A stretch of DNA of 64,000 bases from Caulobacter sp. S45 (GCF_903642205.1 NZ_CAHJWH010000001.1:1-64000), one strand, 5' to 3'. Shown: positions 16,342-26,816, numbered from the stretch's first letter. Notes: generated by a model not told the origin, from the letters alone. Made by a program: numbers and translations.

Positions 16342-18090
16342 TCAATCCATCCTCAACCGTTTGGCGGCGTAATTGAACAGCGGGCGCCAAAGCACCCGGT
16401 TGAACAGCACCACGAAGAGGCTCATCACCGCGGTGCCCAGCACCACCCGGGGGAAGTCTCCCCGCTCGGTGGACTGGAAGATGAAGGCGCCCAGGCCGCG
16501 GGCGACCAGCCGGGTGTGGCCCCAGTTGACCAGCTCGGCGATGGTTGAGGCGTTCCAGGCGCCGCCGCTGGCGGTGATCGCGCCGGTTACGTAGTAAGGG
16601 AAGATGCCCGGCAGCATCACCTTGCGCCACCAGCTCCAGCCCTTGACCCCGAAGCTCGAGGCGGCTTCGCGCAGGTCGTTGGGGAAGGCGCTGGCGCCGG
16701 CGATGACGTTGAACAGGATATACCACTGGGTGCCCAGGATCATCAGCGGCGACAGCCACACGTCCGGAGCCAGGTGGAAGTGCACGATGCCCACCACGAC
16801 GACGGGGAAGAACAGGTTGTTGGGAAAAGCCGCCATGAACTGGGCCACCGGCTGCACCGCCTGGGTCCAGCGGGGCCGGAGCCCCACCAGGATGCCGATC
16901 GGCACCCAGATCAGGCTCGCCAGCACGATCAGGACCAGCACCCGCACCAGGGTCAGGCCGCCGAGGCCGATGACGGCCAGCACCTCGGCCGGACCCACCT
17001 CACGGCCAACGAAGGCCACGACCCTCCACGCCGCCCAGACACCCAGCAGCGCCAGCACGGTGTACCAGACATAGTCCGCGCCCCGGCTCGACCAGGCCTG
17101 GACCAGCCGGCGCGGCGGCGGGCGGACGCCGCCGACATGCACGCGGGTGAGCACTCCCGCAACGTTGGCGAACGGCATCCAGATGCGGCGGGCGAGCTGC
17201 GCTCTCTGGATGAAGTTCAATACCCAGGACTGCGGCGGCGCGCCCTGGCGGGAGGACAGCTCGACGGTGAACTTCTCCGACCAGGCCACCAGCGGGCGGA
17301 ACAGCAACTGGTCGTAGGCCAGGATCACCAGACCCATGGCCAGGATGGCCCAGCCGATGGCGCCCAGGTTCTGCCGCGCGATCGCCAGCCCGACATAGGA
17401 GCCGATGCCGGGTAAGGCGATGGACACGTGGCCGACCGTCACCGCTTCCGAGATCACCACGAAGAACCACGCGCCCGACATGGACATCATGGCGTTCCAG
17501 ATCAGGCCGGGCGCCGCGAACGGCACCTCCAGCACCCAGAACCGGCGCCAGGGCCCGAGCCTCAGGCTGTCGGACACGTCGCTGAGGTCGCGCGGCACGG
17601 TCTTCAGCGACTGGTAGAAGCTGAAGGTCATGTTCCACGCCTGGGCGGTGAAGATGGCGAAGATCGACGCCAGCTCGGCCCCGAACACCTGACCCGGGAA
17701 CAGGGCCAGGAAGAAGGTGATCGTGAAGGACAGGAACGAGAACACCGGCACCGACTGCAGGATGTCCAACAAGGGGATCAGCACCTGCTCGGCCCGCCGG
17801 CTCTTCACCGCCAGCGCGCCGTAGGCGAAGGTGAACAGGGTGGAGCAGATGATGGCCGCCAGCATGCGCAGCGTCGTGCGCAGCGCATAGTTGGGTAGCA
17901 CGCGCGGATCGAGGCTGATGGCCGGGCTGTGCGCCAGGGGCTGCAGCGTCTCGTGGCCGCCGATGGCGATGAGGGCGAGGCCGCCGATCACCAGGGCGAA
18001 GATCAGCGCATCCCAGACGCTGGGGACGAAGCGCCAGCTCTTGCGCATGTCCAGCAGGCGGACCGCGAGGAGGGGGTGAACGGTGGCCAC
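16342..18090 (-). CDS. ABC transporter permease, fused double BPD_transp_1 domains
   Basis: A 582-residue integral membrane protein with two complete inner-membrane permease domains in one chain, roughly residues 60-290 and 335-575, each with about six hydrophobic helices. EAA-type ATPase-contact loops are visible in both halves (around SLRLGPWRRFWVLEVPFAAPG and SFGVKGWSWWRKVMLPGIFPY). A homodimeric or single-chain pore is thus encoded by one gene. Paired with the downstream ATPase; no binding protein nearby. Substrate unknown, though linkage to the TonB receptor suggests a shared uptake route. Confidence 0.85.
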   Translation of the reverse strand: MATVHPLLAVRLLDMRKSWRFVPSVWDALIFALVIGGLALIAIGGHETLQPLAHSPAISLDPRVLPNYALRTTLRMLAAIICSTLFTFAYGALAVKSRRAEQVLIPLLDILQSVPVFSFLSFTITFFLALFPGQVFGAELASIFAIFTAQAWNMTFSFYQSLKTVPRDLSDVSDSLRLGPWRRFWVLEVPFAAPGLIWNAMMSMSGAWFFVVISEAVTVGHVSIALPGIGSYVGLAIARQNLGAIGWAILAMGLVILAYDQLLFRPLVAWSEKFTVELSSRQGAPPQSWVLNFIQRAQLARRIWMPFANVAGVLTRVHVGGVRPPPRRLVQAWSSRGADYVWYTVLALLGVWAAWRVVAFVGREVGPAEVLAVIGLGGLTLVRVLVLIVLASLIWVPIGILVGLRPRWTQAVQPVAQFMAAFPNNLFFPVVVVGIVHFHLAPDVWLSPLMILGTQWYILFNVIAGASAFPNDLREAASSFGVKGWSWWRKVMLPGIFPYYVTGAITASGGAWNASTIAELVNWGHTRLVARGLGAFIFQSTERGDFPRVVLGTAVMSLFVVLFNRVLWRPLFNYAAKRLRMD

Positions 18091-18336
18091 GGCGTCCCCT
18101 CCCGTGATCGGCGCGAACAGGTGCGGGAGGGCGTCTAGCCAAGATCGGCGCGCCCGGCAATCTCGCCGGTGTGACGGCTCGCCACGAGGTGCGTCTCCCG
18201 CGCCTCACGCCATGGTGATTAGGTCACAGTGGAGACTCGGGCCAAGCTGTACGCCTTGGATGGAGGTCCAATCCCTGGCGTCCGCCGCCGGCCCCAAACG
18301 TCGCGGCGGACGCACACTTTCCGGCGCCGTTGATGA

Positions 18337-18675
18337 TTATCTGCGAGCCGGATAGGCCTGAGCCGTGACCACCGGATGCGGCTGCGGTGTGGCGCCGGTC
18401 GCCGCAGCCAGGCCGGGCGCGGGCCTCGAACCCGTCGCCGGCTGTTGCCCCTCGACATCATCTTCGCGCATGTCAACCGCCGCCTTGTCCGCCTCGTAGG
18501 GGATCAGGTGCGCCGAGGAAGCCGGGCCCCCTGCGGCGGCGGCCAGCTCCGCATCCCGCTCGCCCTGGACCCCCGCATCCTGCGCCTGGGAGATGCCGGC
18601 GCAGAGCAGCCCGCCGCCCAGCATCACACCGATCAGAGCCGCTCGTCCGGCGGTCCTACGCATTGGAAAACCCAC
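18337..18675 (-). CDS. Small secreted hypothetical protein
   Basis: A 112-residue protein with a cleavable signal peptide: a basic start (MRR), a hydrophobic core with GVMLGGGLLCAG, and an SQAQDAG cleavage region near residue 32. The mature part is short, Ala/Pro-rich and acidic, with no known domain. The GTG start at 18675 is favoured because AGGAGG lies five bases before it; an ATG four codons later is an alternative. Divergent from gyrA, with 163 bases between. Confidence 0.65.
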   Translation of the reverse strand: MGFPMRRTAGRAALIGVMLGGGLLCAGISQAQDAGVQGERDAELAAAAGGPASSAHLIPYEADKAAVDMREDDVEGQQPATGSRPAPGLAAATGATPQPHPVVTAQAYPARR

Positions 18676-18838
18676 CGGAACCTCCTTATATAGAAGACTT
18701 TGACGGGGCCGGCGCGCGCGTCGGTTTGACCCGTCCTGACCCGGTGATAAGTCTTAACGAAGCCTTGAGGTTGCCGATTCGCGTGCCGCACGAACGCTGG
18801 CTGCAAGGCTCTCCTTCCAACCCCGATCGGCCCCCTCC

Positions 18839-21577
18839 TTGAGCGACATCCTACCCCCAGGCTCACCCTCGAGTGGCGGCCACGTCTCCCCCATCGCTAT
18901 CGAGGCGGAGATGAAGCGCTCCTATCTCGACTACGCCATGAGCGTGATCGTGAGCCGGGCCCTGCCGGACGCGCGTGATGGGCTGAAGCCGGTGCACCGG
19001 CGCATCCTGTTCTCCATGAGCGAGAACAGCTTCACCTCTACGGGGCCGTACCGGAAGTGCGCCCGCGTGGTGGGCGACGTGATCGGCAAGTACCACCCGC
19101 ACGGCGACCAGTCGGTCTATGACGCCCTGGTGCGCATGGCCCAGCCCTTCTCCATGGGGCTGGTGCTGATCGACGGACAGGGCAACTTCGGCTCGGTGGA
19201 CAACGATCCGCCGGCGGCCATGCGCTACACCGAGTGCCGCATGACCAAGGGCGCCGAGGCGCTGCTGGCCGACATCGACAAGGACACCGTCGACTTCCAG
19301 GACAACTACGACGGCGCCGAGCACGAGCCCGTGGTGCTGCCGGCGCGGGTGCCCAACCTGCTGGTCAATGGCGCCGGCGGGATCGCGGTCGGCATGGCCA
19401 CCAACATCCCGCCGCATAACCTGGGCGAGATCGTCGACGCCTGCCTGGCCCTGATCGACGACCCCACCACCGACCTGGAGCGCCTGCTGGAGATCGTGCC
19501 GGGGCCGGACTTCCCCACCGGGGGCGAGATCATCGGCCGCTCCGGTGCGCGCCAGGCGCTGATGACCGGGCGCGGCCCCGTGGTCATGCGCGGCAAGGCC
19601 GCCATCGAGACCACCCGACGCGACCGAGAAGCCATCATCATCACCGAAATCCCCTTCCAGGTGAACAAGGCCGCCATGGTGGAGAAGATCGCCGAACTGG
19701 TCCGGGAGAAGAGGATCGAGGGCGTCAGCGACCTGCGCGACGAGAGCGACCGCGACGGGATGCGGGTGGTGATCGAGCTGAAGCGCGACGCCTCCTCCGA
19801 CGTCACCCTGAACCAGCTCTACCGCTTCACGCCGCTGCAGACCTCCTTCGGGGTCAACATGCTGGCCCTGAACCGCGGCAAGCCGGAGCAGATGGGGCTG
19901 CGCAAGCTGCTCGACCTGTTCCTGGAGTTCCGCGAGGAGGTCGTGGTCCGCCGCACCAAGTTCGAGCTGTCCAAGGCCCGCAACCGCGGCCACGTGCTGG
20001 TGGGGCTGGCGATCGCGGTCGCCAATATCGACGAGGTGATCGCCCTGATCCGCAGTTCCGCCAACGCCAACGAGGCGCGCGAGCGGCTTTGCGGCAAGAA
20101 CTGGCCCGTTGGCGACATGATCGAGCTGATCGGCCTGATCCAGGATCCTCGCACCGTGGTGCTGGAGGGCGGCCTGATCCGCCTCTCCGATGAGCAGGCC
20201 CGCGCCATCCTGGCCCTGACCCTGTCCCGCCTGACCGGCCTCGGCCGCGACGAGATCTTCGGCGAGGCGCGCAGCCTCGCCGACGCCATCGCCGGCCATC
20301 TGGCGATCCTGGGTTCGCGCGAGCGGATCATGGGCATCGTGCGCGAAGAGTTGGTCGCCGTCCGCGACGCCTTCGCCATCCCCCGCCGCACCGCCATCGT
20401 CGAAGGCGACGCCGACGTCGAGGACGAGGACCTGATCCCGCGCGAGGAGATGGTGGTCACCGTCACCCACGGCGGCTACGTCAAGCGCACGGCTTTATCG
20501 GCCTACCGGACCCAGCACCGGGGCGGCAAGGGCAAGTCCGGCATGGCCATGAAGGACGAGGACGCGGTCACCCGCATCTTCTCCGCCTCCACCCACGCGC
20601 CGGTGCTGTTCTTCTCCTCCGCCGGCAAGGTCTACAAGCTCAAGGTCTGGAAGCTGCCCAACGCGCTGGCCAACGCCCGCGGCAAGGCCTTCATCAACCT
20701 GCTGCCCCTGGAGCAGGGCGACCGCATCACCACCGTCCTGCCCCTGCCCGAAGACGAGGCGGCGTGGGAGAAGCTGGACGTGATGTTCGCCACCTCGTCT
20801 GGCGACGTGCGCAGGAACAAGCTTAGCGACTTCGTCCAGGTGAACCGCGCCGGCAAGATCGCCATGAAGCTGGGCGAGGGGGAGCATATCCTAGGCGTCC
20901 AGCTCTGCACCGAGGACCAGGACGTGCTGCTGACCACCGCCGGCGGCCGCTGCATCCGCTTCGCGGTCAGCGACGTGCGCGTGTTCCAAAGCCGCGAGTC
21001 CACAGGGGTGCGCGGCGTGCGTCTGGCGTCCGGCGACGAGGTGATCTCCATGGCCATCCTGCGCCACGTGGAGGCCGGCCCGGCCGAGCGCACCGCCTAT
21101 CTGCGCCGCGCCGCCACCGCCCGCGCCGCCATCGGCGATGCCGACGCCGCGGAAGGCATTGAGGAGGAGGCCGCCGAGATCGAGGCGGAAGAGGACGTCG
21201 TCGCCGAGGCCGACCTGTCTGAGGAGCGCTACATCCAGTTGGGCGCGGCGGAGCAGTTCATCCTCACCGTCACCGACAACGGCTACGGCAAGCGCACCTC
21301 GGCCTACGACTACCGCCTGACAGGCCGAGGCGGCCAGGGCCTGATCGCCCACAACCTGGCCCGAGGCGGCAAGCTCGCCGCCAGCTTCCCCATCGAGGAG
21401 AGCGACGAGCTGCTGCTCGTCACCGACGGCGGCCAGCTGATCCGCACCCGCGTGGACGCCGTGCGCATCGCGGCGCGGAACACGCAGGGGGTGACGATCT
21501 TCCGGACGGCGGAAGGTGAGCGGGTGGTGTCGGTGGAGCGGCTGGAGGCGGCGGCGGAGGAGGCGGAGGGCGCCTGA
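18839..21577 (+). CDS. gyrA: DNA gyrase subunit A
   Basis: Introduces negative supercoils with GyrB. The 912-residue chain has the winged-helix breakage domain with catalytic Tyr130 (AAMRYTE), the [13 protein letters not shown] quinolone region, and a C-terminal beta-pinwheel containing the GyrA box (HRGGKGKSG), which separates it from ParC. The position equal to E. coli Ser83 is Gln91; Asp87 is kept as Asp95. An acidic linker rich in Glu and Ala, near residues 770-795, interrupts the pinwheel. The start is a TTG giving about 20 residues before the conserved [16 protein letters not shown] block; no ATG fits upstream. Confidence 0.95.
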   Translation: MSDILPPGSPSSGGHVSPIAIEAEMKRSYLDYAMSVIVSRALPDARDGLKPVHRRILFSMSENSFTSTGPYRKCARVVGDVIGKYHPHGDQSVYDALVRMAQPFSMGLVLIDGQGNFGSVDNDPPAAMRYTECRMTKGAEALLADIDKDTVDFQDNYDGAEHEPVVLPARVPNLLVNGAGGIAVGMATNIPPHNLGEIVDACLALIDDPTTDLERLLEIVPGPDFPTGGEIIGRSGARQALMTGRGPVVMRGKAAIETTRRDREAIIITEIPFQVNKAAMVEKIAELVREKRIEGVSDLRDESDRDGMRVVIELKRDASSDVTLNQLYRFTPLQTSFGVNMLALNRGKPEQMGLRKLLDLFLEFREEVVVRRTKFELSKARNRGHVLVGLAIAVANIDEVIALIRSSANANEARERLCGKNWPVGDMIELIGLIQDPRTVVLEGGLIRLSDEQARAILALTLSRLTGLGRDEIFGEARSLADAIAGHLAILGSRERIMGIVREELVAVRDAFAIPRRTAIVEGDADVEDEDLIPREEMVVTVTHGGYVKRTALSAYRTQHRGGKGKSGMAMKDEDAVTRIFSASTHAPVLFFSSAGKVYKLKVWKLPNALANARGKAFINLLPLEQGDRITTVLPLPEDEAAWEKLDVMFATSSGDVRRNKLSDFVQVNRAGKIAMKLGEGEHILGVQLCTEDQDVLLTTAGGRCIRFAVSDVRVFQSRESTGVRGVRLASGDEVISMAILRHVEAGPAERTAYLRRAATARAAIGDADAAEGIEEEAAEIEAEEDVVAEADLSEERYIQLGAAEQFILTVTDNGYGKRTSAYDYRLTGRGGQGLIAHNLARGGKLAASFPIEESDELLLVTDGGQLIRTRVDAVRIAARNTQGVTIFRTAEGERVVSVERLEAAAEEAEGA

Positions 21578-21784
21578 GGGTTAGGCGCTTCGGTCGGGGA
21601 TGAGGCCGGGAAGCAGACGTTCTCAAGGCGGGCTGAGGGTGGATGGCTGCCGCGAGGTTACACCCATCGCGGACCTTACCTGCGGGGTGGCGGCTGAAGG
21701 CGAGGCCAGCAGGCACCCAGTGGGCACTTTTGCATTCACCGTTGCAGCGCCGCTTGTGACGTAGCCTCTTTGGGAGAAAAAAAG

Positions 21785-21889
21785 ATGAAGGTGTACTTCG
21801 CGACTCCCAACAATCGCGATGCGAGTGACGAGCTGCTCCCTCAGCTCGGCGAGTACGATTGCTCACTCAGTCGGCGAGACCTCTTGTAG
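21785..21889 (+). CDS. Tiny hypothetical ORF (34 codons)
   Basis: MKVYFATPNNRDASDELL begins this 34-residue frame, preceded by a purine-rich GGGAGAAAAAAAG that could bind ribosomes. The DNA is less GC-rich than the surrounding chromosome. The chain looks like the start of a longer protein cut by an early stop, so it may be a truncated remnant. The preceding 200 bases after gyrA hold nothing I can identify. Confidence 0.3.
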   Translation: MKVYFATPNNRDASDELLPQLGEYDCSLSRRDLL

Positions 21890-21942
21890 GTCTGGCGCAC
21901 CGTGGCATCGCCAACCACACTCCCTAATCTGGAGTGGCGCTC

Positions 21943-22038
21943 GTGCCCAAAATCACTCTTGATGTTCGCATCACTATCGACGTGGCTGCGATTGTGCAGT
22001 TCGCTGCCCTGATTTATCTCTTACTGCGTTCTCAGTGA
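21943..22038 (+). CDS. Tiny hypothetical membrane-type ORF (31 codons)
   Basis: A GTG-started 31-residue frame whose second half is hydrophobic (DVAAIVQFAALIYLLLRSQ), compatible with one membrane span. GGAG lies nearby upstream. It sits between gyrA and the Rap1a/Tai-like gene in a lower-GC stretch. No homologue is recalled; it could be a small membrane peptide or chance. Confidence 0.3.
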   Translation: MPKITLDVRITIDVAAIVQFAALIYLLLRSQ

Positions 22039-22069
22039 GTGTCAGGCCCGGTGCACTCTACTGGGCCTG

Positions 22070-22480
22070 TTGCTCCTAAGGTTGCCGCGAAGGAGTTCGA
22101 CCGTGATCTCGCTAGTTTTCGCTGCGGCGCTTGGCATGGCAGGAGTTGATCGGCCCCTGGCAAGGGGGGCGGACTTCGTTCAGGCATGTGAGAGTTCACA
22201 ACAGGACGCGCGGGTCGCTTGCCTCAATTACTTCAGTGGCGTGATTGATGTGATGATGGAACTCCATGAAGAACAGGAACGCAATGCGGGGTACCCGCAC
22301 GGCACCGAACCACCATGGATTTGCCCACCAGCGAACGTTGGCGACGGTATGGAGAAGGCTGCCCTATCAGAGTTCCATCGAGAGCCGGGTTCACTACATG
22401 AAAGCGCGACCTACGGTATCATCGCGGGACTAACGACCGCGTTTCCTTGCTCTGCTCCTGCGCCGCCCCCACCAAAATGA
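22070..22480 (+). CDS. Rap1a/Tai-like secreted protein
   Basis: A 136-residue exported protein whose mature part fits the Rap1a/Tai fold: an FVQACES start, a second Cys in ACLNYFSGVID, WICPP, then LHESATYGIIAGL and a closing AFPC. Rap1a and Tai are periplasmic immunity proteins against type VI amidase effectors in Serratia and relatives, but most family members in other bacteria are unassigned, and no effector or T6SS gene is visible here. The start is uncertain: a TTG at 22070 gives a signal peptide, and a GTG further in is possible. Composition differs from neighbours, suggesting acquisition. Confidence 0.6.
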   Translation: MLLRLPRRSSTVISLVFAAALGMAGVDRPLARGADFVQACESSQQDARVACLNYFSGVIDVMMELHEEQERNAGYPHGTEPPWICPPANVGDGMEKAALSEFHREPGSLHESATYGIIAGLTTAFPCSAPAPPPPK

Positions 22481-22769
22481 AGATAGGATTGGCAGCTTAC
22501 CCAGACCATCAGCAGCCGCACTGGCTAGGGCTGGCCACCGAGCTTTCAAAATTGCAGCTGCGCGCAATAGCTTTGACCGAGGAGTGTCCGCCTTGGGTCG
22601 TTCTTCCGCATTGAGGTTGCTCCAACAAGCGGACATGGGGGCCACCGTGCTCGGGCGCGTCCCGTTTGAACGAGACTTGGCCTGCGGCTGCGTCGAACCC
22701 AAGTCTGGAGCTGAAAGGGCGCCCGGCCTCTACTCGCCAGATCCGCATGTGAGCAGAAGTGGCGTTTTC
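22481..22769. other. Gap without recognisable gene
   Basis: Between the Rap1a/Tai-like gene and parE. Several frames are open but none has a sensible start, ribosome site or family-like sequence. GC content is lower than the chromosome average. I see no repeat or RNA signature here. Confidence 0.5.
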
Positions 22770-23099
22770 TCATGCCTCTTCCATGTCGCCGATCAAGCCT
22801 GGAATGTCCCGCTTGGCGTGCAGCACGCGCAAGACGTCGATCTGCTCCACCCGTTCTACATAGAAGACGAGGTAAGGATACGTGGCCAGCGCATGGCTGC
22901 GCAGACCCGGCAGCGACAGCGCGTGGGCGTACCTCGGGGAGCCTGCGCCCGGGTGGGCGGCGATGGCGCCGAAAGCGGCCTCCACGGCGTCCAGGAACGC
23001 CATGGCGACCGCTTCACCCGCCTCGTCCAGATAGTATTCGGCGGCCGTCTGGATATCGATCCTGGCTCGGGCGCGGCGGACGATCGGCCGGGCCGTCAT
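22770..23099 (-). CDS. parE: RelE/ParE family toxin
   Basis: A 109-residue toxin of the ParE branch. The sequence has the two N-terminal helices (ARIDIQTAAEYYLDEAG), a central PRYAHALSLPGLRSHALATYPYLVFY strand block and the closing VLHAKRDI segment usual for ParE. ParE toxins in this group poison DNA gyrase, and gyrA lies about 1.2 kb away, although that is probably coincidence. It overlaps the antitoxin gene by four bases, the typical coupled arrangement. The start is the ATG in that overlap. Confidence 0.88.
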   Translation of the reverse strand: MTARPIVRRARARIDIQTAAEYYLDEAGEAVAMAFLDAVEAAFGAIAAHPGAGSPRYAHALSLPGLRSHALATYPYLVFYVERVEQIDVLRVLHAKRDIPGLIGDMEEA

Positions 23100-23338
23100 C
23101 CTCCCCGTGCACGACGGCGAACACGCTCGCGCAAGTCCTCAAAGAAGGCGGGGTCGGCCGGACCCTCGACCGGAGAGCGCAGTCCGTCCAGGATCAGCTC
23201 GCGGAACGTCTTCATCTGCTGATCTGTGCGGATCAGGTCGCGCACGTATTCGCTGCTGGTGCCGTAATGGCCGCTCGCCACTTGCTCGTCGACGAAGCCC
23301 TTCATGGCCTCGGGCAGGGAGATGTTCATCGTCGCCAT
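23096..23338 (-). CDS. parD: ParD-type ribbon-helix-helix antitoxin
   Basis: An 80-residue antitoxin. The N-terminal MNISLPEAMKGFVDEQVASG is a ribbon-helix-helix DNA-binding domain, with GTSSEYVRDLIR as the second helix; the C-terminal half is charged and flexible and should wrap the toxin. The product neutralises the downstream ParE and represses the operon. A 19-base inverted repeat 17 bases upstream of its start is the likely operator. Confidence 0.88.
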   Translation of the reverse strand: MATMNISLPEAMKGFVDEQVASGHYGTSSEYVRDLIRTDQQMKTFRELILDGLRSPVEGPADPAFFEDLRERVRRRARGG

Positions 23339-23354
23339 AGCCGAACGGTATCAT

Positions 23355-24488
<1,134 letters not shown>

Positions 24489-24504
24489 GCGCAGTGGCCG
24501 GCTG

Positions 24505-25179
24505 ATGTGGTTGGCGGGTCCGGCGCGGCGACGGCCGGTGGGCGGCGTTCCCGCCGACCTCAGGCTCGGCTTCCACCTGGAGCGCGGGATGCGGGTGGGG
24601 CTGTTCGGCGGCTCGTTCAACCCGGCCCATGCCGGCCACGCCCACGTGGCGCAGACCGCGATGCGGCGGCTGCACTTGGACCGGATGATCTGGCTGGTCT
24701 CGCCTCAGAACCCGCTGAAGTCCGGCCGCGACACCGCTTCGCTGGCCGAGCGCATGGCCGGCGCGCGCCGGATGGCCGGATCGAACCCGCGCATGATCGT
24801 CTCGGATGCGGAGGCGCGGCTGGGCTCGGCCTATACCGTGGACACGCTAAACCGGCTGAAGGCGCGCTTTCCCGGGGTCAAGTTCGTCTGGATCATGGGC
24901 AGCGACAACCTGGCGAGCTTCCATCGCTGGCGGGGCTGGACCGACATCGCCCGAACAACCCCCATCGCCGTGGTCGCCCGCCCCGACACCTTGATGCAGA
25001 GCCGTTCCGCGCCCGCGGCGCGGCGCTACGCGGCGGCGCGACGCCCCTCACGAGAGGCGGCGTTGCTGGCGGACGCGCCTATGCCGGCCTGGACCTATCT
25101 ATGCGCCCCCCTAAACTCGACGTCTTCGACGAAGCTGCGGACTGTCGCTTCTACGCTCTCTCAATCCGCCTTATCCTGA
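24505..25179 (+). CDS. nadD: Nicotinate-nucleotide adenylyltransferase NadD
   Basis: Adenylates nicotinate mononucleotide in NAD synthesis. The GLFGGSFNPAHAGH motif holds the nucleotidyltransferase HxGH site; WLVSPQNPLKSG and WIMGSDNLASFHRW are classic NadD blocks, and the TKLR near the C-terminus stands in for ISSTxIR (STSSTKLR). The chosen ATG adds about 28 residues before MRVGLFGG; alphaproteobacterial homologues often have such an extension, but the ATG at 24589 is an equally valid start. Probably co-transcribed with obg. rsfS, often next, is not seen here. Confidence 0.92.
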   Translation: MWLAGPARRRPVGGVPADLRLGFHLERGMRVGLFGGSFNPAHAGHAHVAQTAMRRLHLDRMIWLVSPQNPLKSGRDTASLAERMAGARRMAGSNPRMIVSDAEARLGSAYTVDTLNRLKARFPGVKFVWIMGSDNLASFHRWRGWTDIARTTPIAVVARPDTLMQSRSAPAARRYAAARRPSREAALLADAPMPAWTYLCAPLNSTSSTKLRTVASTLSQSALS

Positions 25180-25229
25180 GGCGAACGCGAGGGTAGCTCG
25201 CCAGGCAACCCCATCCCTTCAAGACCGGG

Positions 25230-25877
25230 TCACGGGTTCGTTTCGGCCACGTCCGGCCGCAGCGCCCGCACGGCGGCCACCGCCGCGACGGCGCGCACAT
25301 GCACCTCGTCCGGCGTGAAGCCGGGCTTGAACAGGTCCCCGCCCATGCCGAAGCCCCGCGCGCCTGCGGCCCACCAGTCGGCCATCTGCTCGGGCTTCAC
25401 CCCGCCGACGGGTTGGACGACGACGTCCTTGGGCAGCACGTCGAGCATGGCCTTCACGTGAGCGACGCCATAGCTCGAAGCCGGATAGAGCTTCAGGTAA
25501 CGCGCGCCGGCGGCGTAGGCCTCGAACGCCTCGGTGGCGGTGCCGAACCCGGGCATGGGCGCCAAGCCGCGCTGCAAGGAGCGGCGTATCACCCCCGCGT
25601 CGGTGTTGGGGGCCACGATGATGCGGCCGCCAGCCTCGACGACCTGATCCACCATCTCCGCGCTCAGCACCGTGCCCGCCCCGTGCACCACCCGGTCGCT
25701 GAAGCGGGCCAGGCGGCGGATGCTCGTCAGGGGGTCGGGCGAGTTCATGGGGACCTCGATCACGCGCACGCCGGCGGAGATCAGAGCCTCGGCCACGGTC
25801 TCCACCTCGTCCGGCGTGACGCCGCGGATGATGGCGATGATCGGGACCTCGCCCAGCGCCGCCTTGAGGTCCATCAT
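25230..25877 (-). CDS. dgoA: 2-dehydro-3-deoxy-6-phosphogalactonate aldolase
   Basis: Class I aldolase of the De Ley-Doudoroff pathway, splitting KDPGal to pyruvate and glyceraldehyde 3-phosphate. The 215-residue TIM-barrel protein has IAIIRGVTPDE, IEVPMNSPDPL, GAGTVL, APNTDAGV, the KLYPASSYG strand with the Schiff-base lysine (Lys in YLKLYPA) and the VGGVKPEQM phosphate loop. NSPDP rather than the TxxA pattern favours galactonate-type over gluconate-type enzymes. Its start overlaps the end of the upstream dgoK gene by four bases (ATGA-like coupling). Confidence 0.9.
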   Translation of the reverse strand: MMDLKAALGEVPIIAIIRGVTPDEVETVAEALISAGVRVIEVPMNSPDPLTSIRRLARFSDRVVHGAGTVLSAEMVDQVVEAGGRIIVAPNTDAGVIRRSLQRGLAPMPGFGTATEAFEAYAAGARYLKLYPASSYGVAHVKAMLDVLPKDVVVQPVGGVKPEQMADWWAAGARGFGMGGDLFKPGFTPDEVHVRAVAAVAAVRALRPDVAETNP

Positions 25878-26806
25878 CGGTGCGGCTCCTGTCGCATGAC
25901 GGCGTGGAAGAGGGCCACGAGCCCGCTCAGCACCGCCCCTTCACCGTCGTGAACGCGGGCCTCGATCCCCCGATGCGCCAGGGCCCGCTGATACTGCGCA
26001 CAAAGCTTGGAGTCGCCGACGATGGACACCGTCGCGTCGGCGGGCGCGTCTAGCAGCGGCGGGCTGGAGGCCACATCCGCGCCGATCAGCAGGCCGGAAA
26101 GATAGGCGCGCACGTCCGCCGCCACCAACCCGCCGCCGCCTACGACGCGGGAGCGGGCGGTGAACAGGCGGGCGGCCAGGGCGGCGCCGTCGCCGGCCGC
26201 CTTCAGGCCGTCATCGAAGGCCGGGCCGTCGGCGTCTCCCTCCCCACCCTTCAGCACGCTGTGCTGGGTCAGCAGGGCGAACAGCTCGCCGGTCATGGCG
26301 GTGACGAAGCGCTCGATGCGGCCGTCCACCGCCAGCACCCACTTGGCATGGGTGCCGGGATGGCAGATCACCTGAGCGCCCTGGCGGCGGGCGGGGTCCT
26401 GGGCCAGCCAGCCGATCAGCTGGGTCTCCTCGCCGCGCATGACGTCGGGGCCGTAGACGCCGGGTCCGCGCAGCCCGGGCGTGATGCCGACGAAGGGCGC
26501 TTCTCCAGGCACGGCGACGACGCCTCGCGCCAGCGCCCGGGCGTCGGCGGGACAGTCGGCATAGGGAACCTCCAGCCAGCCGATGTTGGAGCCGGCCATG
26601 CCGGTGATCAGCGTCGGCAATCCCTCTGCGCCGAGCGCCGGGCGGACCTCGTCACGGAAGCGCACCGCGGCCTCGCCGGGGCCCAGCCGCGAGACGCCCA
26701 AGGCGAACTCCTGGTGGGCGGTGGGGCGACCATCGGCGCCGACCACCCAGGCGCGCAGGTTGGTGGTGCCCCAGTCCAGGGCGAAGAAGGGATCAGTGAT
26801 GGTCAG
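25874..26806 (-). CDS. dgoK: 2-dehydro-3-deoxygalactonokinase, apparent CTG start
   Basis: Phosphorylates 2-keto-3-deoxygalactonate, feeding the aldolase encoded next. The sugar-kinase phosphate-binding motif ALDWGTTNLRAW lies at residues 10-21 only if translation starts upstream of the first ATG/GTG/TTG in frame. The frame is open only from a TGA at about 26816; between the stop and the motif, the candidates are CTG at 26806 (giving a short TITDPFFALDWGTTN lead) or an ATC two codons later behind AAGGAGG. CTG is chosen. Later motifs CHPGTHAKW and VVGGGGLVAADV match the family. About 310 residues. Confidence 0.8.
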   Translation of the reverse strand: MTITDPFFALDWGTTNLRAWVVGADGRPTAHQEFALGVSRLGPGEAAVRFRDEVRPALGAEGLPTLITGMAGSNIGWLEVPYADCPADARALARGVVAVPGEAPFVGITPGLRGPGVYGPDVMRGEETQLIGWLAQDPARRQGAQVICHPGTHAKWVLAVDGRIERFVTAMTGELFALLTQHSVLKGGEGDADGPAFDDGLKAAGDGAALAARLFTARSRVVGGGGLVAADVRAYLSGLLIGADVASSPPLLDAPADATVSIVGDSKLCAQYQRALAHRGIEARVHDGEGAVLSGLVALFHAVMRQEPHR

Positions 26807-26816
26807 CTCCTCCTTC

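Noticed and set aside
18743-18800. CtrA-like TTAAC-N6-TTGAG before gyrA
   Set aside because: Second half-site is mismatched, so it fails the TTAA-N7-TTAA rule.
18863-20470. 535-codon minus-strand frame inside gyrA
   Set aside because: Mirrors the GyrA reading frame; low-complexity His/Gly/Asp composition, no start signal, gyrA unambiguous.
22584-23222. 212-codon plus-strand frame over parDE
   Set aside because: Overlaps the convincing ParDE genes and has no family content.
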